From assembly GCA_018267615.1 (NCBI GenBank), contig JAFDYD010000055.1, positions 55,740 through 119,739 on the forward strand: DNA of 64,000 nt, written 5' to 3'. This DNA comes from Bacteroidota bacterium. GTDB lineage: Bacteria; Bacteroidota; Bacteroidia; Chitinophagales; Chitinophagaceae. How positions within the stretch are numbered: position 1 is the first letter of the stretch; the number at the start of each line of letters is the position of its first letter. This document shows, piece by piece, positions 14,879-24,825 of this stretch. The notes under the pieces were generated by a model. It searched no databases and had not been told where the DNA came from. It worked only from the letters and a program-made list of their open reading frames with translations. The translations under genes were made by a program, and so were the position numbers.

Positions 14879-16359
14879 ATAAGCAATACATCTTAGCAAT
14901 CGACCAGGGAACAAGTGGAACCAAGGCACTCATCATAGATGAAGCGGGAACGGTATGTGCAAAAGCGAATGAGCCTTTGAAAACAAATTATCTCCATAAC
15001 GGATTTGTTGAACAGAACCCGGAAGAAATATTTCAAAATGTTTTATTGTCGGTGAAGAATTGCATGGATGCATTTGTGCGTGATGGAGGTAATACAGAAA
15101 ATATTATTACCTGTGGAATTTCAAATCAGCGGGAAACATTTGTAGTGTGGAATAAAGAAGGAGTTCCGTTATATGACGCCGTTGTGTGGCAATGCAAACG
15201 TTCAATCAGTATTTGTGAGAGGCTGAAGCAAGAAGGATTGCAACAAACCATAAAAACAAAAACAGGTTTGATCATCGATCCTTACTTCTCGGCGACAAAA
15301 CTGATCTGGTTGTATGAAAATAATGATGCGGTCAAAAAAGCAATCGATAACGGTGAAGCATATTTTGGAACAATCGACACATGGCTTTTATATAAATTAA
15401 CGGGCGGAAAAAATTATGCAACGGATTATACCAATGCATCACGAACACTTTTTTTTAATCTTTCAATACTTTCCTGGGATAAAGAATTATTAAACAGTTT
15501 TCATTTATCAAAATTAAATCTCCCCGAATGCAAACCTTCATCGCATTTTTTTGGCGAGACGAAGTTCAACGGCTTATTGAGTAAATCAATTCCAGTATCT
15601 GCGATGATCGGTGATTCGCATGCTGCCGCTTTTGGCGAAGGCTGTTTTAGTCCGGGTACTGCGAAAGCCACGATGGGAACAGGCTGCTCCATCCTGATGA
15701 ATATCGGCGATGATTTGAAATATTCAAACAACGGAATGGTCACAACCATTTGCTGGAGCACAGAAGATAAAATTCAATATGCACTTGAAGGCGTGATTGT
15801 AACATGTGGTGCAACGATAGAATGGTTAAAGAATGAATTGGGATTATTTAGCGACAGCAAAGAAACGGAAGCGATGGCATCCAGCGTTGAGGATAATGGT
15901 GGAGTTTATTTAATTCCTGCATTCAGCGGACTCGGTGCTCCGCATTGGGATATGAATCGGAAAGCAGCTATCACCGGACTCACATTCGCCGTAAATAAAA
16001 ATCATATTGTCAGGGCTGCTCTCGAATCGATCCCTTATCAAATCAAAGATGTAATTGTGGCAATGGAAGCGGATACAAATATCGAATTATATCAACTAAT
16101 GGTTGATGGAGGAATCAGCGCAAACAATTTTATCATTCAATACTTAGCAGATCTGTTGAACAAACAAGTTGTGAATATAGGTATCGCAGATGTATCGGCG
16201 CTTGGCGCTGCATTTCTCGCGGGACTTCAGCAGAAGATCTATAAAGATTTGGATCATCTCGCAAAATTAACAACACAGAAAAAAATAACGATTCCATCTG
16301 TCAGCAATAAAATAAATACATGCTACAAAGAGTGGCAATCAATCATAAAAAATAAATAA
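14875..16359 (+). CDS. FGGY-family carbohydrate kinase, glycerol-kinase-like
   Basis: The 494-residue protein opens with the ATP-binding AIDQGTSGTKALIID and has GISNQRETFVVWNKEGVPLY with AVVWQCKRS near residue 80-105. DPYFSATKLIW near 140 and DGGISANNFIIQYLADLL near 405 follow. These blocks are closest in pattern to glycerol kinase rather than ribulo- or xylulokinase. It overlaps the permease gene, so its substrate is most likely the imported sugar after isomerisation. A glycerol-like terminus on that ketose would explain the family. Real glycerol kinase is a weaker alternative, since no glycerol transport gene is near. Confidence 0.82.
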   Translation: MNKQYILAIDQGTSGTKALIIDEAGTVCAKANEPLKTNYLHNGFVEQNPEEIFQNVLLSVKNCMDAFVRDGGNTENIITCGISNQRETFVVWNKEGVPLYDAVVWQCKRSISICERLKQEGLQQTIKTKTGLIIDPYFSATKLIWLYENNDAVKKAIDNGEAYFGTIDTWLLYKLTGGKNYATDYTNASRTLFFNLSILSWDKELLNSFHLSKLNLPECKPSSHFFGETKFNGLLSKSIPVSAMIGDSHAAAFGEGCFSPGTAKATMGTGCSILMNIGDDLKYSNNGMVTTICWSTEDKIQYALEGVIVTCGATIEWLKNELGLFSDSKETEAMASSVEDNGGVYLIPAFSGLGAPHWDMNRKAAITGLTFAVNKNHIVRAALESIPYQIKDVIVAMEADTNIELYQLMVDGGISANNFIIQYLADLLNKQVVNIGIADVSALGAAFLAGLQQKIYKDLDHLAKLTTQKKITIPSVSNKINTCYKEWQSIIKNK

Positions 16360-16403
16360 AAAAATTATCAGGAACATCATTATTCATTATAAACACAATC
16401 ATC

Positions 16404-17558
16404 ATGCACAAGGTAGTTCTGACATGCTTCGCGGTCATCATATCATTTTGCTTATATGCGCAGAATAATTCGAGGATTGTTTCACCGGATATACAATCGG
16501 ACAATTCCGTAATCTTTAGAATAAAAGCGCCGGGTGCTTCAAGTGTACAAGTTATCGGTACATTTTCTGTCGATTTCAAACCCGTGCCCATGGTAAAAAA
16601 GGATTCAAATATTTATGAAGTAAAGATCGGCCCTTTGGCTTCGGATATGTATGAGTACCGTTTTATTCTCGATAGCGCCATGATGCTTGATCCAAATAAT
16701 AATGCGGTAACAAGAGATGGAAGCATTATTGAAAACAGATTATTGGTGCCCGGCAAATTGGGTGATCTGATCGCTTCTCAAAACGTTCCTCATGGAAATG
16801 TAACTGCGGTTTGGTATGCTTCTCCAACATTGGGTGCAGAAAGAAGAATGTATGTGTACACACCGCCCGGTTATGAGCAGGGAAAAAATAAATATCCTGT
16901 ATTGTATTTATTGCACGGTGGAGGTGGAGATGAAGACGGCTGGATCAGTCGCGGCCGGGCAAATTATATTATCGATAACCTGATCGCATCGAAGGAAGCT
17001 GTCCCGATGATCGTTGTTATCACCAATGGTAACCCGAATGCAATGGCAGCGCCGTTGGACAAACCCATCAATGTAAATACAAACGATGTGCCTGGTATTG
17101 GAAGCATGGCTTCTGGCAGGTTTGAAGAAAGTTTGGTGAAAGATGTTGTACCATATATAGAAAAAAATTATCGCGTTGTGGCAGATGCAGATCATCGTGC
17201 GTTGAGTGGATTTTCGATGGGAGGGTATCAAACACAAAATATCACCAATAATCACCCGGGTATGTTTAATTATATCGGTGTTATGAGTATGGGATTATTT
17301 TCCTCATTCAGAAATGCCGATACAACTTATAATAAAGAAAAACATGTTGCGCAGCTCAAAGCATTGATCGCATCAAAACCTAAACTCTATTGGATTGGTA
17401 TTGGTAAAAACGATTTTCTGTTTGCTACTGTTACAAAACTTCGGAGTCTGTATGATGAGGTTGGTTTGAAATATACGTATCGCGAGAGCGAAGGCAATCA
17501 CACATGGAATGTATGGCGTTTGTATTTGACGGAACTGGCGCCAAAATTCTTTAAATAA
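16404..17558 (+). CDS. Exported esterase with N-terminal CBM48-like domain
   Basis: A signal peptide (residues 1-19, ending LYAQ) precedes an Ig-like CBM48-type domain (VIFRIKAPGASSVQVIGTF, then YEYRFILDSAMMLDPNN). An alpha/beta-hydrolase of the esterase D/feruloyl-acetyl esterase type follows: LLHGGGGDEDGW near residue 172, the nucleophile Ser in ALSGFSMGGYQT near 272, Asp in IGIGKNDFLF near 335 and His in EGNHTW near 362. Such enzymes remove acyl groups from plant polysaccharides. It is 44 bases after the kinase gene and probably releases or deprotects the sugar outside the cytoplasm. Confidence 0.82.
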   Translation: MHKVVLTCFAVIISFCLYAQNNSRIVSPDIQSDNSVIFRIKAPGASSVQVIGTFSVDFKPVPMVKKDSNIYEVKIGPLASDMYEYRFILDSAMMLDPNNNAVTRDGSIIENRLLVPGKLGDLIASQNVPHGNVTAVWYASPTLGAERRMYVYTPPGYEQGKNKYPVLYLLHGGGGDEDGWISRGRANYIIDNLIASKEAVPMIVVITNGNPNAMAAPLDKPINVNTNDVPGIGSMASGRFEESLVKDVVPYIEKNYRVVADADHRALSGFSMGGYQTQNITNNHPGMFNYIGVMSMGLFSSFRNADTTYNKEKHVAQLKALIASKPKLYWIGIGKNDFLFATVTKLRSLYDEVGLKYTYRESEGNHTWNVWRLYLTELAPKFFK

Positions 17559-17616
17559 ATTCAACCACTCATTCAGCGGTGCGTTGGCCAATGGATATAA
17601 ATAAACATCAGATGTT

Positions 17617-18654
17617 ATGAAGAAAAAATCATTGTTCCTCATCATTTTTTTGTGCAATGCATTTGTAATTGTATTTGCACAAAAAAATCCGGTAAAGATT
17701 TTTAGCGACAGTCTGGTTAAACCAAGAATGCGTGTAATTATCGATAATGATTTTGGTGGTGATCCCGATGGATTGTTTGAGTTGGTTCAACACCTCTTGT
17801 CTCCTTCTGTTGAAATAAGAGGAATCATTGGCTCCCACCTGAGAGCAGGAGATTTTTGGGATCCTTCAAAAGAAACTGCAACGCATGCAAAACAAAAGAT
17901 AGAAGAGGTATTGAGCATTATGAATCTTACCAACGCATATCCTGTTTACCAGGGATCAAATTTTGCGTTGGAAAATGACAGTGTCGCGCAAAAATCTGAC
18001 GCAGTAAATGCCATCGTAAAAGAAGCGATGCGTGACGATACAAAACTTCCATTGTATGTCGTTTGCGGAGCTGGACTTACCGATATAGCAAGCGCTTATC
18101 TGCTGGAACCGAAGATTGCAAGCAGGCTAACATTGATCTGGATCGGCGGTCCCGAATATATAGACCTCGCTCCGCCACCACCGAATTATACAAACCTGGA
18201 ATACAATCTTGGGATAGATATAAAAGCAGGCCAGGTAATATTTAATAAATCTGCGATCCGTCTATGGCAAGTACCGCGAAATGCATATCGACAAGTGATG
18301 ATGCCATATTCATCTTTATTGTTGAAAGTAAAAACACAGGGAAAGATTGGAGAATACCTGACAGCGAATATCGAACGGATCATGAAGACGGCTATAAAAT
18401 ATAATTTCAGCGTTGGCGAATTATATATTGTCGGTGATAGTCCGTTGGTGCTGCTAACCGCCTTGCAATCTTCTTTCGAAGCCGATCCTTCATCCAGCAA
18501 ATATGTGTTGAAGCAATGTCCGTTGATTAATAATCTCGGATTGTATGAAGTCAACAACAATGGAAGGAACATACGAGTGTATGATGAGTTGGACGTGCGT
18601 CTGTTACTGGAAGATCTTTATTCAAAATTAGCGCTCTTCAATCAACACAAATAA
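17617..18654 (+). CDS. Exported nucleoside-hydrolase family protein
   Basis: A signal peptide (residues 1-21, ending VFAQ) is followed by a nucleoside-hydrolase-like fold. It carries a variant of the Asp-rich calcium site, IDNDFGGDPDGLFEL, near residue 43; the classical motif is DTDxGxDDA. Later blocks LPLYVVCGAGLTDIASAYL and LTLIWIGGPEYIDL match the family's second half. Known members cleave N-glycosidic bonds to free a pentose. Export suggests an extracellular nucleoside or glycoside as substrate. The altered site makes the exact reaction uncertain. Confidence 0.75.
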   Translation: MKKKSLFLIIFLCNAFVIVFAQKNPVKIFSDSLVKPRMRVIIDNDFGGDPDGLFELVQHLLSPSVEIRGIIGSHLRAGDFWDPSKETATHAKQKIEEVLSIMNLTNAYPVYQGSNFALENDSVAQKSDAVNAIVKEAMRDDTKLPLYVVCGAGLTDIASAYLLEPKIASRLTLIWIGGPEYIDLAPPPPNYTNLEYNLGIDIKAGQVIFNKSAIRLWQVPRNAYRQVMMPYSSLLLKVKTQGKIGEYLTANIERIMKTAIKYNFSVGELYIVGDSPLVLLTALQSSFEADPSSSKYVLKQCPLINNLGLYEVNNNGRNIRVYDELDVRLLLEDLYSKLALFNQHK

Positions 18655-18742
18655 AAAGCGAAAAATCGTTGTGCAAAAAGTTTGAAGTGCACGACGCGAA
18701 AAAGTATATCGTTAAAATACAATCGACTTAAAACAAACAAAC

Positions 18743-20158
18743 ATGAAAAAAATTATCAAATTGTTACTGTTGGTATCAATTTCATTCTTTGCTATCGTTG
18801 ATGCACAAGCGCAGCGGAAGCCAAGAGTGCTGGTGCTTTCTGATATAGAGGCGGATCCCGATGATACACAGTCATTCATTCGATTTTTATTGTACTCGAA
18901 TCAATGGGATGTGGAAGGATTGATCGCAACTACTTCCATTCACCAGCAAAAAAGAGTTGCTCCTGAAAGTATTTTGCGCATCCTCGATGCGTACAAAAAA
19001 ATTCAGCCGAACTTACTGCAACATGAAAAAGGTTACCCTTCTTATGATATGTTGAAAGCCGTTGTTAAAAAAGGATTGGCGGTGTATGGTATGGAGGGAG
19101 TTGGTGAAGGAAAAAATTCCGAAGGATCAGACTGGATCGTAAAAGTGTTGGAGAAACAAGATGATCGTCCATTATGGGTTTGTGTTTGGGGTGGACCAAA
19201 TACACTCGCGGAAGCTTTGTGGAAAATAAAAAATACAAAGTCTGCTGCAGATGCAAGTAAGTTGTATAAAAAATTAAGAGTCTATACAATTTCCGATCAG
19301 GATGATTCAGGACCATGGATCAGAAAAAATTTCCCAGATATTTTTTTCGTGGTGACGCCCGGATATAATTATACGCATGCAACATGGTTGGGCATGTCAT
19401 TCCCGATGCCCGGTTCAAATGCAGAAGTGACTTCAAACGAATGGCTCGCAAAAAATATTCAGCAGGGGCATGGTCCGTTGGGCGCAGCATATCCTGATGT
19501 TGCATATGGAATGGAAGGTGATACGCCGTCATTTTTAAACATGATCGATAATGGATTGAATGATCCTGAACATCCAAATTATGGTGGATGGGGTGGGCGC
19601 TATGAATTATACCTTCCGAAATTTGAAGATTCAAATACAGGAATGTTCAAGAGAGAGAACTGGCCAAAGGATGAACCTGAAACAAGAGCTATCTGGACAA
19701 ACGCCAATGATTCTGTGGTTTCATCAGTTGACAAAAAATCTTATGTGGGTAATCGTGAAACCATTTGGCGCTGGAGAGTAGATTTTCAAAATGATTTTGC
19801 AGCGCGTATGCAGTGGACAACAAAAAAATTCAGCGAATGCAATCATCCGCCCGTTCCAAGACTTGGGCATAGTGATCATCTGACGGTGAAATCCGGACAG
19901 CAATTTCATTTAAGCGCTGCCGGTAGTACCGATCCCGATGGAGATTCGATGAGTTATTTGTGGTTTCAATATCCGGAAGCAGGCACTTATAAAGGCACAG
20001 TGAGTTTCAGGCCTTATGCATCAAATTTATACGATGTGCCTGTCACCGCCCCGGTTGTTGACAGCGTTCAAACAATTCATTTCATTTTAAAAGTAACAGA
20101 CAAAGGAACGATACCATTGAGCAGGTATAAAAGAGTTATTGTAACAGTAACCCCTTAA
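18743..20158 (+). CDS. Exported Sde182/DUF1593-type nucleoside-hydrolase-like protein
   Basis: The signal peptide ends near AQAQ (residue 24). The N-terminal NH-like domain starts VLVLSDIEADPDDTQSFIRF, the calcium-site region. It runs through WVCVWGGPNTLAEALW and VYTISDQDDSGPWIRKNFP. The C-terminal 80 residues form an Ig-like domain (LSAAGSTDPDGDSMSYLW, ending KRVIVTV), as in the cellulose-binding protein Sde182. It ends the locus, 88 bases after the nucleoside hydrolase gene. It probably acts on plant-derived glycosides, in line with the esterase. Confidence 0.8.
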   Translation: MKKIIKLLLLVSISFFAIVDAQAQRKPRVLVLSDIEADPDDTQSFIRFLLYSNQWDVEGLIATTSIHQQKRVAPESILRILDAYKKIQPNLLQHEKGYPSYDMLKAVVKKGLAVYGMEGVGEGKNSEGSDWIVKVLEKQDDRPLWVCVWGGPNTLAEALWKIKNTKSAADASKLYKKLRVYTISDQDDSGPWIRKNFPDIFFVVTPGYNYTHATWLGMSFPMPGSNAEVTSNEWLAKNIQQGHGPLGAAYPDVAYGMEGDTPSFLNMIDNGLNDPEHPNYGGWGGRYELYLPKFEDSNTGMFKRENWPKDEPETRAIWTNANDSVVSSVDKKSYVGNRETIWRWRVDFQNDFAARMQWTTKKFSECNHPPVPRLGHSDHLTVKSGQQFHLSAAGSTDPDGDSMSYLWFQYPEAGTYKGTVSFRPYASNLYDVPVTAPVVDSVQTIHFILKVTDKGTIPLSRYKRVIVTVTP

Positions 20159-20187
20159 TGAAATAGACGGCCCGGCTAGAAGATTTT

Positions 20188-20270
20188 CTCTTTGTGCCTT
20201 TATGTCTTTGTGCGATATTTTCACTCTCGAATATTCGGGAGATAAATTTTCGCACAAAGGCACAAAGGAA
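20188..20270. repeat. CACAAAGGC-word hairpin between converging genes
   Basis: TTTGTGCC, then CTTTGTGCGA, faces TCGCACAAAGGCACAAAGG on the right, leaving an AT-rich centre. It sits between the converging Sde182-like and PP2C genes and may act as a two-way terminator. Confidence 0.7.
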
Positions 20271-20336
20271 AAACATCTAAGAGATGAAATTATTTTTCAG
20301 ACCGACACACTTTCCGATGTTCCCGCAAATTAATTT

Positions 20337-21731
20337 TCAAAATAAAATGTGGACATTCTGTATGCTGTGCGCATCGCCGGCCTTTACATCGAATTGGTAG
20401 GTTTTGGTTTTGGCGTGATTGCTTACACTTGTAGCAACGATTGAATATTTTCCAGGCTTAAGAAAAATAGTTCCGATATCACTTGGCGATATATCCCAAT
20501 CGATCTCATCACCCAAACTGACATTTACAATTTTGAGACTACATGACTCGTCCGCCGTAAATCTTACTCTCATCTGCGCCGTTGGACTTTTTTGTTTTGT
20601 TACTTGATTGGCTTGCGCGGATTTTGCAGCAGCGCCGAGATCAATATAATTTTCGTTTTGGGGAATTGCCTGGGGCATTTCTGGATTTACTTTGGCTGAA
20701 TCTTTTGTTGTCGAACTTGACGCTGCATGTGCCGGCCTGCTAATCGCGCTGGCAACACTGTCACGTCGTCCAACATCTACCGGTTGAGTTGTCTGATTGA
20801 TGAATGCAGGTACAGGCTCCGGTCTTCTCGATCTTCTTAAATAAAAAAACAGCGTGAGCAATGCAATAACTGTTATTGAAAGCGTAAGCATCGGCCAGGT
20901 TCTGCTGCCTTTATTTTGCTTTCTTCCTCTCCGCGTTCCGTTGCTGACCTTTTTCGTTCCATTACTACCATTCTTTTTTTGTATGCCCACATTCACGCGT
21001 ATCAAATACATGGAATAATTGTCAATGGTTTTTCCCTCTGACAATTCCCGAAATGAATGAGCTAGATCAATATTTTCGCGGTCGTTCGTGTGCAGCAAAG
21101 ATTTAATATCATCATCGGTTACATTTTCCAACAGGCCTTTGCTGCAGAGTAAAAAATAATCGCCGGGCCGCACGTCGTCGATCCATCTTACTTGCGCATT
21201 GATTGGTGATTCATCTGCTTTGATTCCGTGTAAAACAGGTTTGATGCTTAACTGTAATCCACCTTCATCGACAGACATCTCATCATGATGCACGAGTTCA
21301 TTTACTTCCGACGTATCCTCTGATTTAAAAAGAATTTCTCCATCTCTCACATGAAAAATTCTGCTGTCGCCGAAACAACAAGTGAGCACTTTTTGATCAT
21401 ATAAAATCACCATCGAAAAAGTGGTGGTGAGATCGGTATTCAGTTTGTATTCCCTCGTGTAAGTGATCAGGCGTTCTCTTGCTTCAATCAAAAGTTTATC
21501 GATCAGCTCTTCGGAAATTTTGTATTCAGGATATATCAAAACCTTTGCTGCCATAAACTGGCATATCAATTTGCTGGCGATTTCACCGTTGTCAAATTTT
21601 CCTGCTCCATCGCAAACAATAAAAACCTTATCATTCTCGGTGGCTTCTCCGGCAACGGGCCATATATAATCCTCCTGGTTACTTTTACGGCCAACTTCAA
21701 ATAAGTGATATATTTTTTCAGCTTTCATCAA
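20337..21731 (-). CDS. PP2C-like protein phosphatase with membrane anchor and C-terminal sensor-like domain
   Basis: Residues 1-245 form a PP2C domain: NQEDY near 19, VCDGAGKFDNGE near 39, TTFSMVIL, FGDSRIFHVRDGE near 120 and DNYSMYLIRV near 240. In the penultimate motif, usually SDGL, the Asp is Lys (LLCSKGLLENV, AGC AAA GGC on the coding strand), which removes a metal ligand. After a basic linker comes one membrane span (LTLSITVIALLTLFFYLR), a Ser/Thr/Pro-rich stretch and a small beta domain ending VQNVHILF-like (SIQNVHILF). It is the last gene of the type IX surface operon. It may be a weak phosphatase or a binding-only protein. Confidence 0.8.
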   Translation of the reverse strand: MMKAEKIYHLFEVGRKSNQEDYIWPVAGEATENDKVFIVCDGAGKFDNGEIASKLICQFMAAKVLIYPEYKISEELIDKLLIEARERLITYTREYKLNTDLTTTFSMVILYDQKVLTCCFGDSRIFHVRDGEILFKSEDTSEVNELVHHDEMSVDEGGLQLSIKPVLHGIKADESPINAQVRWIDDVRPGDYFLLCSKGLLENVTDDDIKSLLHTNDRENIDLAHSFRELSEGKTIDNYSMYLIRVNVGIQKKNGSNGTKKVSNGTRRGRKQNKGSRTWPMLTLSITVIALLTLFFYLRRSRRPEPVPAFINQTTQPVDVGRRDSVASAISRPAHAASSSTTKDSAKVNPEMPQAIPQNENYIDLGAAAKSAQANQVTKQKSPTAQMRVRFTADESCSLKIVNVSLGDEIDWDISPSDIGTIFLKPGKYSIVATSVSNHAKTKTYQFDVKAGDAHSIQNVHILF

Positions 21732-21872
21732 TAAATTTCTAATGACACGAGGCCAATGTTATGCAATAAGCAACTTTTACTATTGGTTTGTAAGAAATGG
21801 ATCGAATTTAATGGGTGCGATATCGACCGACGGTTTTTGAGATTCAGAGTAACAAATTTACACCATTCTATA

Positions 21873-23963
21873 TCAAAAATATTTCTTCTTTAATTCCTTA
21901 AACCGCTTATCGTCTTGCAATGACCGAAGCAACGGATCGTGATCTACAAAATTTCGGTCCAGCGCTTTTGTTCGAAATGATTTTTCAAACCATTTCAACG
22001 ATTGTTCGGCATCTCCACGCAGGTAAGTACAACTCGCCATACTATACAAAACATAACCATTCGCCGCATCATTTTGAGAGGCCTTCAACAAGTAAACATG
22101 GGCCGAGTCATAGTTACCGGTATTCAAATATATGTTTCCCATTTGATAATTAAACGAAAAAGGAATTCCATTTGGATGAGAAGCAATATACCTGCCATAA
22201 TTTTCCAGCCCTTCGGGATAACCATCCACTTTTTTGAGGCTTATTGAATCAAGGCCTTTCCGGCTTGCAGCCATAAGATCATTTGCTGCGCTTGGAATCT
22301 TGTTCGCTTTGATTCTGACCATACTGCGATTGAAATACGCATTACCGCTATTGCTATCCAATGCGAGGGCCTGTGTAAAAAAATCCTCGGCACCGGGATA
22401 ATCTCGCCTCCTTGCATATAATATTCCTTTGTCCACATTCAGTTTCGATTTGTAGTTGGAGTCGATTTCTTCATGCGCTAATGCATCATCAAGATCTTTA
22501 ATGGCCTGGTCAATATTTCCATTGAGCACATGCAAATCACTCATTGCTTCGTACACTGCGACGTCATTCGGATTTTTGGCCAGGTAAGTTTTGTATTCAG
22601 TCAGCGCTTTAATGTTTTTGTTCATGCGCCGGAAAAGATCTGCCCTGCAACGGATCGTTTCCATATTATCATTATCGTATTCATACGATTTGCCGTAGTC
22701 CTGCAACGCATCACTATAATTCTTGACCTGCTCATTATAAGATTTTGTCAACTGGCCCATTTTGTCGTAACATTTTGCCCTTCCCAAATAATAATCCGAG
22801 TTGGAAAAATCAGAATTTTCTTTGCGGTTTTTAATATGCTCCGAATATCCTTTGATGGCTGACTTAAAATCTCCTGCTACAGATTTTTCTTCGAGTTCAG
22901 AAAGTATCCTGAAAGAATTATTCAATTCTTTGATGTGTCCGTCATACTGGCTGTGTTTTGTTGGATCAACACCAATTGCTTTAAAATAAAGACTGATGGC
23001 TGTCTGGTAATTTCTTCTCTTCTCCTCGAATCGCGCTTGCGCAATGTATTCACTGAATTTGTCTGTTGAAGGTGTGCTGTTTTCTGTTTGACCCATTGGC
23101 AATTTGGTGAGCATGATTCTCGGCGCATCGTCAGAAGGATTCAGTCTGAAAGCTTCCATATAAGCATCTCTTGCCAAAGCGTAGTCATGATTTTCGAAAG
23201 CCAAATTGCCTTCCTCCATTTTTTCGTTGAATGCTTTTATGGTCGCATCATTTTCTTTTTCGTTCGAACTTCCCTGGCTTTTTGGTTGAATGATTGTGAT
23301 ATCGTCTGCAAGATCTTTCGCCGAGTCGGCAGGATTAAAAAAACCAATTCTCGAAATATAAAGAAGCCACTTATTATTGGCGCCCTTTGTTACAAAAATT
23401 TCCGCCACACGCTTTGAAGGTTTGTAGGGTATAGCCGGATTTGACAAACATCTATTTTTGAAATAGGAAGTGAAATATACATTTACATAAATATTTTTCT
23501 TTCCTTTTTTTACATTCGAAGATTTGATATCGGTGAAATACACGGAATTCGTATCACTCTTTGCGTAAAAAGTATTGAATGCACTTAGATATCGGACCAC
23601 AGAAACATCCGGCGAACTGGAGGAATTTGAATAACTCGGATCGCTGATATCATCCGCAACAGCAATATCGCTGGTAAGAAAAATTTTTTTATCATCACCT
23701 TCGAGGCTTTGGGCGATCAATTCTTTGATATCGGTATTTTCAGCGCCTGTATATGAAATAGTATTGAGTAGCGTGTTTAAATACCTGCCGATCGTAGTCT
23801 CTGATCTTGCCTTAATGATCTTCGCATCGTTCATAGAAATAGAATCCTGCGCAAAACAGAGCTGCGAAAAACATTCGAACCCGACAACCAAAAAAATTAT
23901 TTTATAGATGCAAATAATTCCTTTCATTGCTACTCGTGATTTTTTTTGAAACCTAATTGCCAT
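21873..23963 (-). CDS. Exported tetratricopeptide-repeat protein
   Basis: The frame from 23963 overlaps the preceding gene by 11 bases; an inner ATG at 23927 gives a better signal peptide (MKGIICIYKIIFLVVGFECF, cleaved near CFAQ). Residues 30-240 are a non-repeat domain of unknown type. From about 245 to the end there are roughly ten TPR units (for example NLAFENHDYALARDAYMEAF and ALTEYKTYLAKNPNDVAVYE). It probably forms a scaffold in the periplasm or outer membrane for the secretion or assembly of the large surface protein. Regulation and partners are inferred from operon position. Confidence 0.8.
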   Translation of the reverse strand: MAIRFQKKSRVAMKGIICIYKIIFLVVGFECFSQLCFAQDSISMNDAKIIKARSETTIGRYLNTLLNTISYTGAENTDIKELIAQSLEGDDKKIFLTSDIAVADDISDPSYSNSSSSPDVSVVRYLSAFNTFYAKSDTNSVYFTDIKSSNVKKGKKNIYVNVYFTSYFKNRCLSNPAIPYKPSKRVAEIFVTKGANNKWLLYISRIGFFNPADSAKDLADDITIIQPKSQGSSNEKENDATIKAFNEKMEEGNLAFENHDYALARDAYMEAFRLNPSDDAPRIMLTKLPMGQTENSTPSTDKFSEYIAQARFEEKRRNYQTAISLYFKAIGVDPTKHSQYDGHIKELNNSFRILSELEEKSVAGDFKSAIKGYSEHIKNRKENSDFSNSDYYLGRAKCYDKMGQLTKSYNEQVKNYSDALQDYGKSYEYDNDNMETIRCRADLFRRMNKNIKALTEYKTYLAKNPNDVAVYEAMSDLHVLNGNIDQAIKDLDDALAHEEIDSNYKSKLNVDKGILYARRRDYPGAEDFFTQALALDSNSGNAYFNRSMVRIKANKIPSAANDLMAASRKGLDSISLKKVDGYPEGLENYGRYIASHPNGIPFSFNYQMGNIYLNTGNYDSAHVYLLKASQNDAANGYVLYSMASCTYLRGDAEQSLKWFEKSFRTKALDRNFVDHDPLLRSLQDDKRFKELKKKYF

Positions 23964-24813
23964 CTAATAATTTGTTTCTATAATTTTCCATTTCTAATGC
24001 AGAAACTTTTTGCATACGATTGATCAGCCATCCCGAATTCAATCCGTCACGAATAAAATCTTCTACAGTAAATATCCATTTGTCCGCCAGCAAAAAATGA
24101 TATTTTATTTTGGTGACATGCTGAAATTCAATATCACGATTCAGCACAGCGGTATAAAATGCCGACATATAGGATCTTTTGAAACAAGAATTTTCAAAGT
24201 AATTGGATAAATTTTCCTTGTCGTCAAAAGCTCTTCTCAAAGAAACAAAATTTGTTGCGTGGCTGGTTGGACTCAGACATTTTGTTTTGATTTTGCTCTC
24301 GGCCATTTCCAATACTGCGGTGTTTAAATTTAACCTGCTTCGCCCGACTGCGACAATCATCCATTTTGATCCTTTGTTTTGGGTCACTTCAATTTTCAAA
24401 ATGATCGGCACTATAATCGAAGAAGATCGATACCTGAATTTGCAATTAATTTCGGCATACCAATCGTTCCCATAAAAATCAAGATAAATTGGATTGTTCT
24501 TATTGGTTACGTCCGAAACGAACTTCTTCATCAATACACTATCCAGCGACCTGTTTTCATAGTTGAACAAAGTTCTCACCAATCGCTTCCTGCTGATGCG
24601 AAATTTCATATTTCGTTCCTTATAAACAGTTCTGATGAATGAACCCGGTTCATCATTGAAGCGTTCAAAAAATTCATCTATTTCTTTAACCTCATAAAAA
24701 AAGTGTTTTTCCTTAGCGCGATCATCGGTTGAATAGACCTGGCTAAAGAGACGATGCTGGCAAATAAAAAAAGAAATAAATAACCCAAATCTTAGAGCAC
24801 AATATTTTGCCAT
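23953..24813 (-). CDS. Exported protein of unknown function
   Basis: The 286-residue product has an N-terminal hydrophobic export signal (residues 7-25, FGLFISFFICQHRLFSQ). It then shows an acidic-aromatic region (YEVKEIDEFFERFNDEPGSF) and a mixed alpha/beta body. I do not recognise the family. It lies 12 bases after the gene at 24826 and overlaps the TPR gene by 11 bases, so it is part of the same operon and may be a subunit of the same envelope complex. Confidence 0.6.
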   Translation of the reverse strand: MAKYCALRFGLFISFFICQHRLFSQVYSTDDRAKEKHFFYEVKEIDEFFERFNDEPGSFIRTVYKERNMKFRISRKRLVRTLFNYENRSLDSVLMKKFVSDVTNKNNPIYLDFYGNDWYAEINCKFRYRSSSIIVPIILKIEVTQNKGSKWMIVAVGRSRLNLNTAVLEMAESKIKTKCLSPTSHATNFVSLRRAFDDKENLSNYFENSCFKRSYMSAFYTAVLNRDIEFQHVTKIKYHFLLADKWIFTVEDFIRDGLNSGWLINRMQKVSALEMENYRNKLLDGN

Positions 24814-24825
24814 ATAAAAATGCGA

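Noticed and set aside
14875..16359. Plain glycerol kinase
   Set aside because: Pattern is GlpK-like, but the gene overlaps a sugar permease and no glycerol uptake or dehydrogenase gene is near.
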